A stretch of 64,000 bases of DNA, from NCBI GenBank assembly GCA_030762175.1, contig CM060842.1:63778501-63842500 (forward strand), read 5' to 3'. The position numbers and the translations under genes are program-made. This document shows, piece after piece, positions 43,730 through 55,987 of the stretch. The DNA comes from Metallyticus violacea (taxonomy: Eukaryota > Arthropoda > Insecta > Mantodea > Metallyticidae). The notes beneath the pieces were generated by a model. It saw nothing but the letters and a program-made list of their open reading frames with translations, was not told the origin of the DNA and did not search any database. The first letter of the stretch is position 1. Each line of letters opens with the position of its first letter.

Positions 43730-46700
43730 AGTGTTTCACATTTAAAATGTGTGCTAAAATTGCTGCCCTTAATAATGTGCAACTATATTATGTATTTATT
43801 AGCTGATCAAATGAAATGAGAGCTTCTTGAGATTTGTTTAACTGTCACAAATCTCTGGTAGCCTAACTTGATATCCTCTTTAATGTTACAATTTAAAAAA
43901 TATATGAAAAGAGAGAAAAGAAAAAATCAAAACATTTCACAGGATATTTTGAAGAAAAGCTAGCTCTTCCAGTATCACAGATGTTGAACATTTTAAAAAT
44001 CTATTTATGAATACATTTTATCATCTTGAAAATGTAGGTAAGATTTCAGATTTTCAATTTTTGGAAGAATCAATGAGCAAAAAGCTAAAAGGATACTAAA
44101 CTGCATTTTGAACATTGATATGATTAGATATGGAATTATTATCTCTCTATCTCACACAAACACACACACACACACACATGCTTGTTTAGATTATTGAAAT
44201 CAAATGAAGTATACATAGTTTATCTGACCATATCAAGGAATGATAGATGTGCTAAAACAAATGTATATACATATTTTTCCAAAGTGCAAGCATAACTTTC
44301 TTTTTTTAAAATTCCAAAGTGGTAAAGTTTTCAAAAGAGCATGGGAACAAAATATGTAGTCAAGATACATACACAAATATACCAAGCTATAGCTTTCTCA
44401 TGTCCAGCTTAAGTTAAATTATATCTAAAGCCATTAGGAATAAAAAAATGGTAATTTATAAATTGAATATATTTTAAATATTTAAAGATGATACTGGATA
44501 CTTTTCAGATAGTTTGTAACTTTGAATCTAATGCTTTCAGTAATAATTCAAACATTCTTTGGTTTGAATTAAAGACCTGAACCTTATATTAAGAACCATA
44601 AGCTAGAACATTAAGTTTTTGATAATTTTGTAATCTTTTCAGGTTTGAATTCTTGCCCTTACATGAAACAGTATTTCATTATAAATTTTAATTAATACTG
44701 AACATATTTAAAATTGTTGTTTTTATTGTAAATATCTTATTTATTTAAAATTATTAAAATTTATTATGTAAACAAAGCAGAATAAATAGCTATATCAGGC
44801 TCTTAGTTTTAGAGAAAATATAGTATTAAGTATTATTCTATGTAAATTGTGGAGAAGATAACAGTATTACATGGTTGATTAGATAATAGAAAATCAGAAT
44901 TTTGAGGGTATCTATTTTTCACCACTGACACTTTATTTTTGCACACTGGCCTTAGGGAACTATTTCATCACTTAAATGTTTATTATGTGAAGTCAAATAA
45001 AAAATATATTACAAAATAGCCTTCAAAATATATTGCAGGCTGAACTTCCTATATCAGAAATTGTCTACATTAACAGTAAGTTGTGAGACAAAAATGGAAA
45101 TAGCATATGCTTATTTTCAGTCTAAAATTCCATTAACATTTGACTGGCTGTTCTGTCTCATTTCACCTAATGAGCATGTATGAAAGGCATTCTGATTTTG
45201 CTTTAAGAAAATGAAATCATGTCTTAGCAGCTGTTGTAACTGATTCGCAGGAGCTTTGTAATTAGGTAGTCCCTGTGTTAAGTGAACAAAATTGGAGTAT
45301 TTGTTGTGTTGATGAGTGGTGAGTACGTGCCAGCTTTGAAAAGAAATAAACCAAAAAATACAATTTGGGGAGTGAATATATAGTACAAGAGTACTTCATT
45401 TTTCATTAAAATATTGCTTGAAATATTCCTGGGGATTAATATTAAACAGGCAATCACAACTGGTTGTTTGACCTTATTATAAGGCAGTCTTTCATAATAT
45501 AAATAACAAATAAAATTAAAACTAAGAACAATCATTTTCCCTACTGTACAGAGATGATGCCCAAAAAGAGCTATTGGTGTGTAATTTAATTAGAGATCCA
45601 TAGAGTTCTTAGTTTAGTCTGCCTGCAACAACATGTAGTTGCTTGCATTAGTCTTAAGAAAGTTTTCATAGAATGTATAATTGTTACTATAATAGGGTAA
45701 ATCTTATTCCATCATATTAGCAATTTCCACATGAGATAAAAATGAAACCTTAATGCCAGGAAATGAGCCAAACTTCACCATGTGAAGTACAGTTTAAGAT
45801 CTCTTGCATAGAGAAAAGGAAATAAATATATACTCTGTATGTTTATAATTGCTTTAGATATCTATTTTATTTGGAAATAAACAATTTAATTTTATATACA
45901 TAGTATGTCAATTTCAGCTTTCTACAATAAGCTTGCAAATAGCATTTATAAAGGAAAAGTATAATTATTTAGTGCTATCTGGTAATAGCGACAAATTGCA
46001 ATACTACATAACTGGTGAGGCAACTTATTTTATTAGTATATGCTCATGGAACTTTTTTGGGAGGTGAAGTTTGGTTCAGTTCAAGCCCTTTTTATTAATG
46101 GGGTTCTTAGTGCACATAAATAGACTTCTTGAAATTTTCCTTTGATAGTATTTTGTTGAGTTTAATTTGTTTCACATATATGTGATGCTATAGGTGAAAA
46201 TGTAAATATGTTGCTATTTATAAAAACATTAATATCATTTTTTAAGCAGTGGAGACAAGAAGTTTGTAACTATACATTCCTGCATCATATAGTCAATATA
46301 ATGGAGCAATTACCTTGCCCCATAATTTTCCCTAAGAATGTATATTTATTCTCTTTTGCTACAAAGGGAATGTCCATGTTGATGTATGACACCAAAAGCT
46401 TTTAAAACATGAGAGAATATAAATGCTACTCTATTTTTACCTTTTAATATTAAATAGAAATCTTGTACTGTTAGATTCAGTATGTGTTCTAAAAGGAATA
46501 CTGATGGCCTTGCACCCTTCAAAGAATAATGTAGAAAGATTTTTTAAAAAATAAATTTATTACTGTCACTGATTGTAATAAACCGATGTGACTTTTTCTA
46601 TGTACATAATTGTGACAGTCACTTGCAACATTGCAAGTTGATCATAAAGCAATGTTCAGTTTGATCTACTACTTTGATCATATCTCATGTTCTTGCTTAG

Positions 46701-47565
46701 TAAAGTTCTGTAACATTGATGCAAAGATATTTGATGGATATGCAGTTTCCTGTCTGAAATAACTTGAAAGCTAATGATCTCAGTGTTACATTTTTCATGT
46801 TAACACAGCTAATAAAATTACTATGACTGAAAAATTGAACATAGAACTATGTTTTGACTTAAAACTCAATTCTATAAATATTTTGTAATATATTAAAATA
46901 AGAAAAATAATGAAAATAATAATATGAATAGTAATAACTATAATGTACTCATATTTTTAATGCCTTGTAATTACATAAATACAGAATATATTATGAATTT
47001 TTGTGGGTGTAAATTTACGGAAACCCATAACTAAAGCTGAACTATGTATCTTGAGAATGTAAATGTTAATGTAGGCTGCCACATCATGTTGTACTGAAAC
47101 AGGTTTACCATTATTTTCAAAATGAATCTCTTTCTAACTGCCTTGATAACTTTTTTAAGACTTCCTCTTATGTAAATAAACTATATTATAGGTAATGTTA
47201 GCATCTGTGCTCATCTGCTCAATCTAACACTTGTGATAGAATTCTACTTGTATTGAGAGTGAAAGAGTGGGTATAGTAAGAGAGACATAATTAGAAATAT
47301 AATTGGTGCAATACTTTCATGGAGATTCAAGCTATTCTTAGTATATGTGAAAGTGGCATTTTGAGGTTTGAGATTACCTGCAAGATCTCTGTTACTGTAT
47401 GCTAACTGTATTCTTTACAAAATAAACAAAGGTGTTAATGAAGCATGAACATAATTGGTTGTTATCAGATGTTTTGGTTCCCAACTCAGTGTTATAAAGT
47501 TAAACAGATTAATTTGTTAAAAGAATGATTGGATTCTTCACATATACAAATTTACTACAGTTGGT
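43730..47565 (+). other. Probable 3' UTR and downstream flank of the kinase gene
   Basis: No ORF of note and no recognisable transposon across about 3.8 kb; the only repeat is a (CA)n run at 44152-44178. Several AATAAA-type hexamers occur (for example near 44776, 45826, 45881, 46807, 47172 and 47420), so one or more polyadenylation sites are likely, but I cannot choose between them. The freedom from TE remnants, in a window where they recur every 1-2 kb, is compatible with a long functional 3' UTR. Confidence 0.4.
44152..44178 (+). repeat. (CA)n microsatellite
   Basis: About 12 CA units with one interruption. Confidence 0.95.
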
Positions 47566-47569
47566 AAGG

Positions 47570-47860
47570 TAGTAACGTGACTAAGTAGTTAGATTGCTTG
47601 CCCTCCCATCAAGGTGACTTGGGTTCAATCCCAATGACCATAAATAGCATTTTTGGCAGAAAAAGTGGCATCTGGGAAGCTTTTCTTCAGGTACTTCAGT
47701 TTTCCCTGCCACTCATGCTCCATTATCATTTCATCTCCATTTTTGCAGAAAGTAATGGGAAGCTGCCACAGTATGCCAGAAAATCTGTAAGGACTGCATG
47801 ATGATAATGCTTATTGTAAAGAACCTGTCCTTGGGCAGAACACTGTGAATGAACAAATAG
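47570..47860 (+). mobile_element. SINE D (tRNA-headed)
   Basis: Head gtgactaagtagttagattg (A box region), B box GGTTCAATCCC at about 47622. The body contains tcatctccatttttgcagaa and ggaagctgccacagtatgcc, and it ends near gaacaaatagtaataag. Single copy here; identified from the tRNA-like head and moderate G+C. Confidence 0.5.
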
Positions 47861-49353
47861 TAATAAGATATTTAGCTTATTGTATGCTGCTGTTACACTG
47901 ACTTCATTTTAGTTTCTTATGTTCTCACTTAATTTTCACCATTAAGACTCCAGCCACTCTCTCAGTAAGGAATAAGTATAATTAAGTAAATTTTCAGCAT
48001 ATGGTTCATTATACTGTAAGAGTTTCAGATAAAATTATCATTACTATTGTTATTTTAATTATATTATAATATCACATTGCCATGCAATCAACATATAAGA
48101 AGGATAATGAAGGCATGCTTGAAGAAATTAATATAATCAGTAGGCTTCTTTCTATAATTTAAATAAAACTGTTGGGGAATGTTCTTCTTTACAGACTCAG
48201 ATTGTGTCACCTTGCAAAATGAATTGCATAACCAGTGCTTGCTTTAAAATTACTTTTACTATTATTCAGAATGTGAGCTATTTCCTAAATTTTGTTTTGC
48301 AACATTTCATTAGAAACAGCACAACCATTATTATCAAGTGCAGTAATGATTCCATTGCTGCATTATCAATAGTAGGTAATTTTTGCATTTTAAGCCTGTG
48401 GAAAGATTTCATTCTTTTTATTTTCTGTTTCTTTTCATTCTTTTTATTATTGAGTTTCATTTTCTGCTTACAGCAATATCATAAAAGATGAAAATGTACA
48501 GAAGAAAACCTTTAATCACATCATTTTTTAAAAAGCACTGAAAATCTTGTTTAAGTTTATTTTTATTGCTATCCATTTTCTCATTAAAACTATCTTGTTT
48601 TTGTGTCTTTAAAAATAAATTGTAACTGTATTTTAAAAATAAGAAATGTAGCATGCAAGAGTATGAAATGAAAATGGGAAATTCCACTTTTTTTTTTTTT
48701 TTTTTTTCCCCTGAATTTAAAAATCTGGGAATTTAGTGTAGTCTATTAAGTATATTATTTCATCAATTAAGTCTTTTGTATCTATCAAAATGAAACCAAA
48801 CAGTATCCAAACAGTATTTTAATGTTCATAGGTATATAATTGGAAATAGCTTGCAAAGTTAGCAATTTAAGAAATGAGCAAAAGATTTACATTTTGCTAA
48901 TTAATGTTTTTGAGAAGTTTAGTTACAAATTTATATTGGTTTTGTACACAAATGAATTATTTATTTTTATTATATATTTTTTGTTAATTTGTATCTGTCC
49001 TTATGGGACAGATGGCATTTGTGAATAACAAAAAAATTATTAAGTTCTATGATTTTCAGGATAATTGCTCCTGTTGCAAGGTCCTGAGAAAGGACCTCCT
49101 GAAGGACCAAGACTTTTTTCATTAGCATTTGCCAAATAGTTTTATTTCACTTATAGCTGGAACAACTATATCTTATTGGAAAAGCTGCAGTAGCTCAAAA
49201 GGTGAACAATAATATTTTCTCGTAATATATCAGTATTTTTACAAATTATATTTCCCAAAAGTCATTGGTCATCCAAGAGTAAAATAAGAAATATTGTTTT
49301 AATGCACATTTCTAAATATTTAAAATTTTGTTTCTTGAGTTTTATGATCAACA
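47861..49353. other. No supported feature
   Basis: AT-rich; small open frames (48204-48491 plus, 48457-48687 minus) have low-complexity residues and no motif. Confidence 0.5.
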
Positions 49354-49489
49354 AGCTCCTCCTCCTCCTCCTCCTCCTCCTCCTCCTCCTCCTCCTCCTC
49401 CTCCTCCTCCTCCTCCTCCTCCTCCTTCTTCTTCTTCTTCTTCTTCTTCTTCTTCTTCTTCTTCTTCTTCTTCTTCTTCTTCTTCTTCA
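49354..49489 (+). repeat. (CTC)n-(CTT)n polypyrimidine microsatellite
   Basis: About 23 CTC units followed by about 21 CTT units, an uninterrupted ~135-bp pyrimidine strand. Open frames across it are artefacts. Confidence 0.97.
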
Positions 49490-49511
49490 AGGAATATTTG
49501 TTTTTTTTTTT

Positions 49512-49785
49512 TTTTGAGTAATGTTTAACCTGTTTTTACTACTGAAGCATCACAGACGGTGACACTGATGATACATGAAATGAAATGATATTTTTTAAGG
49601 AAGGAAGTGTTCCAGGCCTAAGTTTAGGGTACCTCCCCAGCATTTACCAGTAATGAGGACTAAGGAAAATCGGGAAAAAACCCCAGTCAGGGAGTATGGT
49701 CCTGGCAGGATTTGAACCCTAGACCTCCCGCTCACAAGTCCACACCTTAACAACCTTGGCCACCCGTGGCGGTATATTTAAAAGT
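49512..49785 (-). mobile_element. SINE A
   Basis: Complete minus-strand copy: gtaatgtttaacctgttttt to cttggccacccgtggcggta; B box reversed ggatttgaaccc. Confidence 0.9.
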
Positions 49786-51285
49786 AACTGGCATCTTCTG
49801 ATAAAGGAAGGATATGAAATGGCTTGGGAATAATATGGAAAAACATATCTTAACTAATAAAACTTCTAATATATTATGCTATCACAAAAGACAGAATTCT
49901 CTGGTGGGAAGATAAGAAATGAATTCATAAGAAACTCCCACATGGCATAGTTTGCATTTTTAATATATTTTTTCTTGCAAAGTTCATGTATATAGTTGCT
50001 GCTCTGTGGGTTGATTTTGATCTCATTTATTGTTAAAAAGCTTAATTTACTCTTTGCTTCAGATAGCATAATATAAAAAATTGTGCAATGCTTAAGGGAT
50101 AATTAGAATGGCAATAAAAACTTCAGTTTTAAGGGGGTACATTCAATCTTACTAATAAAAAAAAAAATATTTTTTAAATTTTTTGCATGTTCATTGTCCT
50201 GCCATAGGACTTTTTAAATTACTCATAATTTATTGGTTTAAATTGATACTGCCACCAAATTTATTTAAGCTATTAGTGTGCTGAACAACAGTGTGATAGG
50301 CCTGTACAAAATGGAAATAACTATTCGACTGTCTATTGTCATTGATTTTAAAAGTAGAAGCATATGATGGCAAGTTTTTTTTTGGTTAAATGCCTCTAAA
50401 CAAAAGTAAAAGTGCAATATAAAGAGGAAATTTAAAGATAATACAATACAAATACTGTTGAAAAGAAAATTGAAAACTGCATATTACCACAATAAACAAT
50501 TGCCATTACATCAATCTGTAAGTTTATTGCTGGTTTTCTCAAAACCAAAAGCAGTTCAAAACTGTTTACATCATACTTTCAACAATTTTAAAGATAATTT
50601 AATGAAACTTTGCATAAACATTTGTTTTATTGAGATCAATAATCCAAACCTCAGTTGTTATCTTATTTTAAACAGAAAAATAATGTTAACTTTTATAATG
50701 GAAAAAAATGTATATTTAAAATTCAAGTTTCAGAATATAAATCTTCCCTATATTTGCTTTGTACACATTTTAACTATTAAGGTGCAGTATGTGGATTTAT
50801 GCATTATCTTTATAATAAAGAAAAAGTTATTCAGAAAAATTAACAATCTTGGAAATCATTTTGTAAATGTCTTTTTGAAGAAAATCTAACAATTGCTACT
50901 TTGAGAATTAGTACTTTTTTTAACGCGTGGAAATTTTTATTTTATAATAAAGAACTGGTAGTTAAACATTAAATATATGAAATTTAATTTTAATATTTCT
51001 TAGGAAAATGAAGAATGAAAATGTGAAAAACGTGCAACAGTTTCAAGTGCCATAGGTAGGGGAACATGTTAATTTTCTTGTAAGTGGCACTGCCTATCGG
51101 ATTTCTTCGAAACTACTCTATTCTAGCGATCAATCTATACCTGACAAAGTAGGACGTTTTCTCTTGCTGTACTAGATCGAGAACGTCGTTTAGGGTTATC
51201 TATCGTGCCTTTGCCTGCAAGATTACAGTTGTGCAGATGTCAGTGACAGCAGATATAAGTAGATAATTAGGCATTCCTGTACAAT
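49786..51285. other. No supported gene
   Basis: AT-rich, holding only the doubtful 143-codon frame. From about 51045 G+C rises, which may mark the left limit of a younger insertion. Confidence 0.4.
50458..50889 (+). CDS. Open frame of 143 codons, unrecognised, possibly spurious
   Basis: The frame starts MKRKLKTAYYHNKQLPLHQS and ends NHFVNVFLKKI. It is rich in N, I, K, L and F, as AT-rich non-coding DNA would be, and has no motif I recognise. Its length is somewhat greater than expected by chance at this base composition. No splice signals or neighbours support it. Confidence 0.15.
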   Translation: MKRKLKTAYYHNKQLPLHQSVSLLLVFSKPKAVQNCLHHTFNNFKDNLMKLCINICFIEINNPNLSCYLILNRKIMLTFIMEKNVYLKFKFQNINLPYICFVHILTIKVQYVDLCIIFIIKKKLFRKINNLGNHFVNVFLKKI

Positions 51286-51357
51286 GGCGTGTTAGCTCAG
51301 ATGGTTAGAGCGTCATGCTACATACAAAGGAAGTTGGTTCATATAGTCGCACCCAAA
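51286..51357 (+). other. tRNA-like sequence (tRNA pseudogene or SINE head)
   Basis: ggcgtgttagctcagatggt then tagagcg is an excellent tRNA D-arm and A box. The T-arm region reads ggttcatatag, a broken B box, and neither the anticodon stem nor the acceptor stem closes. A working tRNA is unlikely. Confidence 0.5.
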
Positions 51358-51365
51358 AGCTTTTT

Positions 51366-51485
51366 TTGCTACTAGAGTTAAAGGAGATATACCACCATTA
51401 TGATGGTTTACCATTATATTTAGGATTTTTTTTTATTTTCTACTGGGGTCAAAGGAGATTTGCCATCATTACAATGATTTATCTA
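51366..51485 (+). repeat. Diverged tandem pair of ~70 bp
   Basis: ctactagagttaaaggagat at about 51369 and ctactggggtcaaaggagat at about 51440, each followed by a related ccatcattatgatggttta-like hairpin. Confidence 0.6.
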
Positions 51486-51582
51486 CCTGCTTAGTAGAAC
51501 AGTAGTGAAGAAAGTCGACTGGTTACGATTACAGTAGAAGTATGGAAATGAAAAATGGAAAGAAAATTTCTAGGTATTATTA

Positions 51583-51995
51583 AATGTGTTGTGAATAGAA
51601 TAAGTTAGTGCAGTGTGTTGTGAATAAAAAGTGTTAGGTTGCACTATGGTTAATTATTTTATGTTCATGAGGAGTGCATCAAAAGAGTTCGTAATACTGC
51701 AGTAAAAATTTAAGAAAGCATTTTTCTAAAGTACACCCGAAAAAGTTGGATGTTATCGCGCCTATTCTAAACAGAGCAATTGTACGCCTATCACTATGAA
51801 ACTACAAAGTAATAACATCCATCTTTTCCGGGTTTACTTTAGAAACATGCTCTCTTAAATTTTAATTGCAGTAATTCTCCTTCCCACATTCCATGCATAC
51901 GGACCCTTTTAAACTACCCATTATGAACAAAAGTAATTAACCACTGTACAGTGCAAATTAACACGTTGTATTCACGAGACATTTAACTGTTTGGC
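51583..51995. mobile_element. Foldback (MITE-like) element, ~400 bp
   Basis: Two long inverted arms around 51756-51810. Inner pairing: tctaaagtacacccgaaaaa and ttggatgttat against ataacatccatcttttccgg and gtttactttaga. Outer pairing: ggttaattattttatgttca against atgaacaaaagtaattaacc, and tgcac/gtgca blocks beyond. No ORF. It lies 450 bp upstream of the pogo-like pseudogene; a link is possible but not shown. Confidence 0.65.
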
Positions 51996-52439
51996 GCTAA
52001 CGTTCAGGTAACTGAACATAGGCTTTTGTTTTTTTTCTGCTGCCATCCTGAAATCTCGTGCCTCATGAGATCGGCAAAAGAAGGCTTACTTTAACATCAA
52101 GTCCGGTCTACAGCTGTTTATCGTCATTAATGAAGCCGTTAGCTGTGTATTGTATGATCATATTAGAGTTATTTTTACAAATATTGAAACATTTTCCACT
52201 GAAGTAAGTAAATCTTAACTACATTTCATGGCTATGTATGGCTATTGCGCATATCATTGTTTTAACTTCTTACACGGTGAATTTCATCAATTCATACCGA
52301 TATAAATTCGTTACAGAACAATCTAAAATGAAGATAGGTGGGCAATATGCAGTGGGGCATAACAGTATCCTAGCCCATCATGCCCCATATATTTTTTTCG
52401 TGTTGCTATTGGATTCTTCGTATTCCATATGGTTTTAGA

Positions 52440-54070
52440 ATGGTGAGGAAGTACAAGAAGAAGATGCAGAGGGCAAGGTTGTCCTTAGTTTTAATACAGG
52501 AAGCCGTTAATACTGTAATAAACTGTTCAATAGGCTATTAAAAGGAGCTATGCAATTTAAAGTTCCTCAAACAACTCTGGAATGCAATGTTAAGAAAAAG
52601 CGTGAAAACATTAACAATGAAGTTAAAAAACTACGGGGCATTTTGCCTGTGTTTTTAGTGAACAACAGGAAACGGAATTATTTAAATATTTAACTAAAAT
52701 GGAAGCCCAACTCTCGGTCTGACTGATAATAAACTTCGTGAACTTGCCTTCCAACTAGCGGAACGAAATAATATCAAATATCCTTTTAGCGAGAATGAAA
52801 CAGCAGAAATAGATTGGGCCAGGGTTTTATGTCTTGGTACCCTAGCATAAGAAACTCCGATGCTACATCAGCAGTTTGTGCAATAGGCTTCAAAAAGGTT
52901 GCTGTGCAACAGTTTTTCACACATTTCTCTACTGTAATAGACATTCGTCGCATTTATAATTGCGATGAAACTGGCCTTACAATAAACCTGAAAAGACGTC
53001 AATAAAGAGAGATGAAACAGCCCCGGCTGAAATTTGCTTCTTGATTGCTGGCACATATGTCCCACCGACGTTAATTTTTCCAAGAAAAGGATGAGTCAAG
53101 AATATGAGACTGGACTTTCCGCCTGGTGGGAATTCAGAAGTTCATAAAACTGACTGGATGAAATTTTTGACATGGTTTAAAAAGTTTGTATCTTTCTCAG
53201 GGGCTACTAAGGAGAAGGCTGCTCTGTTGTTATTGGATGGACATGCTACTCACACAAAAATTTGACATCTATTGATCTAGCACATGAGAATGGTGTGATT
53301 TTGTTGTTTTTCTCCTCAATATTCCCCTAGGCTACAGGTGTTGGACGTGGCCTGTATGAAACCCTAGAGTAAATATTATGCTAATGACTCAGGTTTAAAC
53401 CCGGAAAGGTCGTATCAATATTTCGAATCACTTCCTTGTTCAATGTCCCATATATGCGAGCCTCGACAATGAGTACTACGGTCAATTTGTTTTGAAAAAC
53501 TGGAATCTGGTTTGTTGTCATGAATGTGTTCGACGATGTGTATTTCTTCCTTCTGTAACAAGAGACATTCAAATTCCTCAGTACACTGGTAATGAGGCCT
53601 CTTCCACTTCTCAAGATCCACACACCCAAGGATCGCCCTCCAGAGTTGCAAATGAAAAGTTTCCAAGTTTCTAGTGTGCCAGTTCAGAAGACATAGCACC
53701 CACCCCAAAGGCTTCTCAGAAAAATTAGAGAATTTCAAGGACTTTGCAATATTAACACCACCATACAAAGTAAGTAATGCTAAATGTAGAGACTCAGAAA
53801 ATAAAGAAAATGACTGCAAAAAGGTGCCTAACTTTACCTCTCAGTGACACATAATAAGGGACTCAGACCTAAACTACCTGGTAAGAATGGTTCCAGAATT
53901 CAAACTACTAGTGACACTCAAAACAGGTGAAAAAGATTGCTTCTACTCTCATGGTTTTAGGATGAGGATGGATCAGATGTTCCTCTTGCCTGGAATGAGC
54001 TCATAACTTTGTGCTGGAGTTGAAAGCAATGATGGTGATGCCATACCATATATGTGTTTTCTGTGAAAAA
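52440..54070 (+). pseudogene. pogo/Tigger-like transposase pseudogene
   Basis: ATG at 52440 opens MVRKYKKKMQRARLS, a pogo-type N-terminal start. A shifted frame gives QFKVPQTTLECNVKKKREN (helix-turn-helix). Then LRELAFQLAERNNIKYPFSE, ATSAVCAIGFKKVAVQQFF and IRRIYNCDETGLTI (first catalytic Asp in CDETG). Beyond a stop come AEICFLIAGTYVPPTLIFPR, VVIGWTCYSH / LLLLDGHATHTKN (second Asp) and SIDLAHENGVILL, then a damaged LQVLDV region. The order is that of pogo/Tigger/jerky DDE transposases. Many stops and frameshifts. The G+C is higher than in the flanks, as expected for a more recent arrival. Confidence 0.85.
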
Positions 54071-55445
54071 TGATCCTTAAGTTGTTATGTTATAATTGAA
54101 GACAGATTTTGTTAATTTCCATCCAGCTAGTAAGAAAACTTTAAATACTGCATTCTGCCCCATGAGGAAAATGAAATGCATCGCTTTTCATGAGAATAGG
54201 AACCAGGTTCATTACTAATTTATTGTTTAATGATTGTTTCCTATTTGTTTGTTAAGAAAATATGGTGCTATATTAAAAATACAATACTTTTCACTTATTA
54301 TTTATGAAATATATTTTTCAAAGGTTCAGTACCCCATTCTGCCTCATGTTTTCCTATATGTACCCCCTAAATACTGACAAGCTAAAATTCTGAGATGTCT
54401 GCTGATTTCCCTAAAGTCAGCATGAGAAATATAATCAAATACCTACAAGAAAGAAACAGCCTAGTTACTTATAGTCTGCATTTTTGCACTAAACTTCCCT
54501 GTAAGTCAAAGAATGAGTGTCATTTGTTCAATTCTAAATTATACCTACAGCTGAAACAAAGTCTAACCAAGGTACCAGTCAAAACTGTGATGTGAACTAG
54601 CATGCAGTACTTCAGAGTAAGGGCTAGAGAAAGGGAGCAAATTGCTTTCCAATAACAGTTCAAAGCAATGTTCGGGTATGGAAGGCAGTAAATTAGTACT
54701 ACTATTGCTTTTCACCTTATTTTACTTAGTCCACATATAATATTCTTGGTTTGTTTTTACCTTGATACTACCTCATAATTCATTTCCGTATGACTGAAGT
54801 GCAGAATACGTACAGTTTAAGAAAAATTTGATCTCATCCATAGTTATGACATAGGATTCCTTATCACATATATTTTTTATACTTTCACACCATATGTATT
54901 ATTTTTGGCTGTTTTCTAACAAAAATTTGATCTCAGTCATAGTTATGGCATAACAGTATTCCTTAGCACATATATTTTTTATACTTTGACAGTGGCATTT
55001 GTAGTATTTTGGGCTGTTTTGTAATCATAGAAACATAACCCTTAAGTTCTCTTTATTTTAGGGATGGTCTGCTCATGTTATATAAATATATCATCTGAAT
55101 ATTTGTGCAGCTGTCCAATATTTTTTAATTCAATTCTTCATCCAGTAGCTTTCATTTTTATTGTTTTATTCAATTTTTGTTATTTGTGATTTTGGCAGAA
55201 GCTTTTATATTAATTTTTGAGAGATTGTGGTTATTAATAATAAATAATGATTTCATTAAAATTTTAGACTATTAATTTATAATTACTAAATATAAGATTA
55301 TGTCATTATATATTTTTTTTCTTAAAATCAATTTTCACTAAGCACTGATTATTGTTAGTAAAGAAGAATGAAGAAAAGGCCAATATAATAATTACAATAG
55401 ATTTGCTCCTTATATGGTCAGAGTTTGTCATTATATGCTTTCTTT
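54071..55445. other. No supported feature
   Basis: AT-rich. Two related ~80-bp segments at about 54825-54900 and 54908-54985 (atctcatccatagttatgac versus atctcagtcatagttatggc) form a diverged tandem repeat. Confidence 0.5.
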
Positions 55446-55660
55446 TTTTAATTCATTTTATTTAAGGACGCTCTTTAACATCTCAGGTCATCAGCATCCC
55501 ATTCAATTCCGGGCATGAAACGGTCGACAAATTTTGCTCAGAAGCCTCTTCTTTCAGGCTTAAGGTTCTTTTTCGTGCCGTAAATGTACGACACGGGACC
55601 CACAGCTTTACTTCCCTTCCGAAGGAAGCCATACTTAGGATTTTTACGCCCGGAAAAAAC
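55446..55660 (-). mobile_element. SINE B, 5'-truncated
   Basis: Minus-strand body from ggacgctctttaacatctca to tttttacgcccggaaaaaac; the tRNA head is missing. Confidence 0.88.
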
Positions 55661-55805
55661 TTCAGAATTTACATTTTTCAAAACTTGATAAATGTAAAAT
55701 TTTAAAAATTGAGTTGTACACAATAGCCATATGATTTGGACATAGTACATCATCGTGTATAAACAGTTCCTCCCAAAATAAATATTTTCCAAACTTAGAA
55801 GTAGT

Positions 55806-55976
55806 AATGAATGAATGGTGTTTAATGCCCATTTTTGCTACAGAAGCACCACAGGCGATGGACACTGATGATACATGAGATGAAATGATTGGGAAAGGGT
55901 TTATTGTTAAGAAAGGAAATGTTCCATTTCCTTAGGGTACCTCCCCGGCATTTGCCATTTATGAGGACTTAGGAAA
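55806..55976 (-). mobile_element. SINE A, 5'-truncated, 11-bp target duplication
   Basis: Starts gaatggtgtttaatgcccat and ends catttgccatttatgaggac; the tRNA head is absent. Flanked by TTAGAAGTAGT at 55795-55805 and 55977-55987, showing that truncated copies still insert with duplication. Confidence 0.85.
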
Positions 55977-55987
55977 TTAGAAGTAGT

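Noticed and set aside
49302..49528. Poly-Leu, poly-Pro/Ser and similar frames
   Set aside because: They read through the (CTC)n-(CTT)n tract.
51286..51357. Functional tRNA gene
   Set aside because: The D-arm is good but the B box and the anticodon and acceptor stems are broken.
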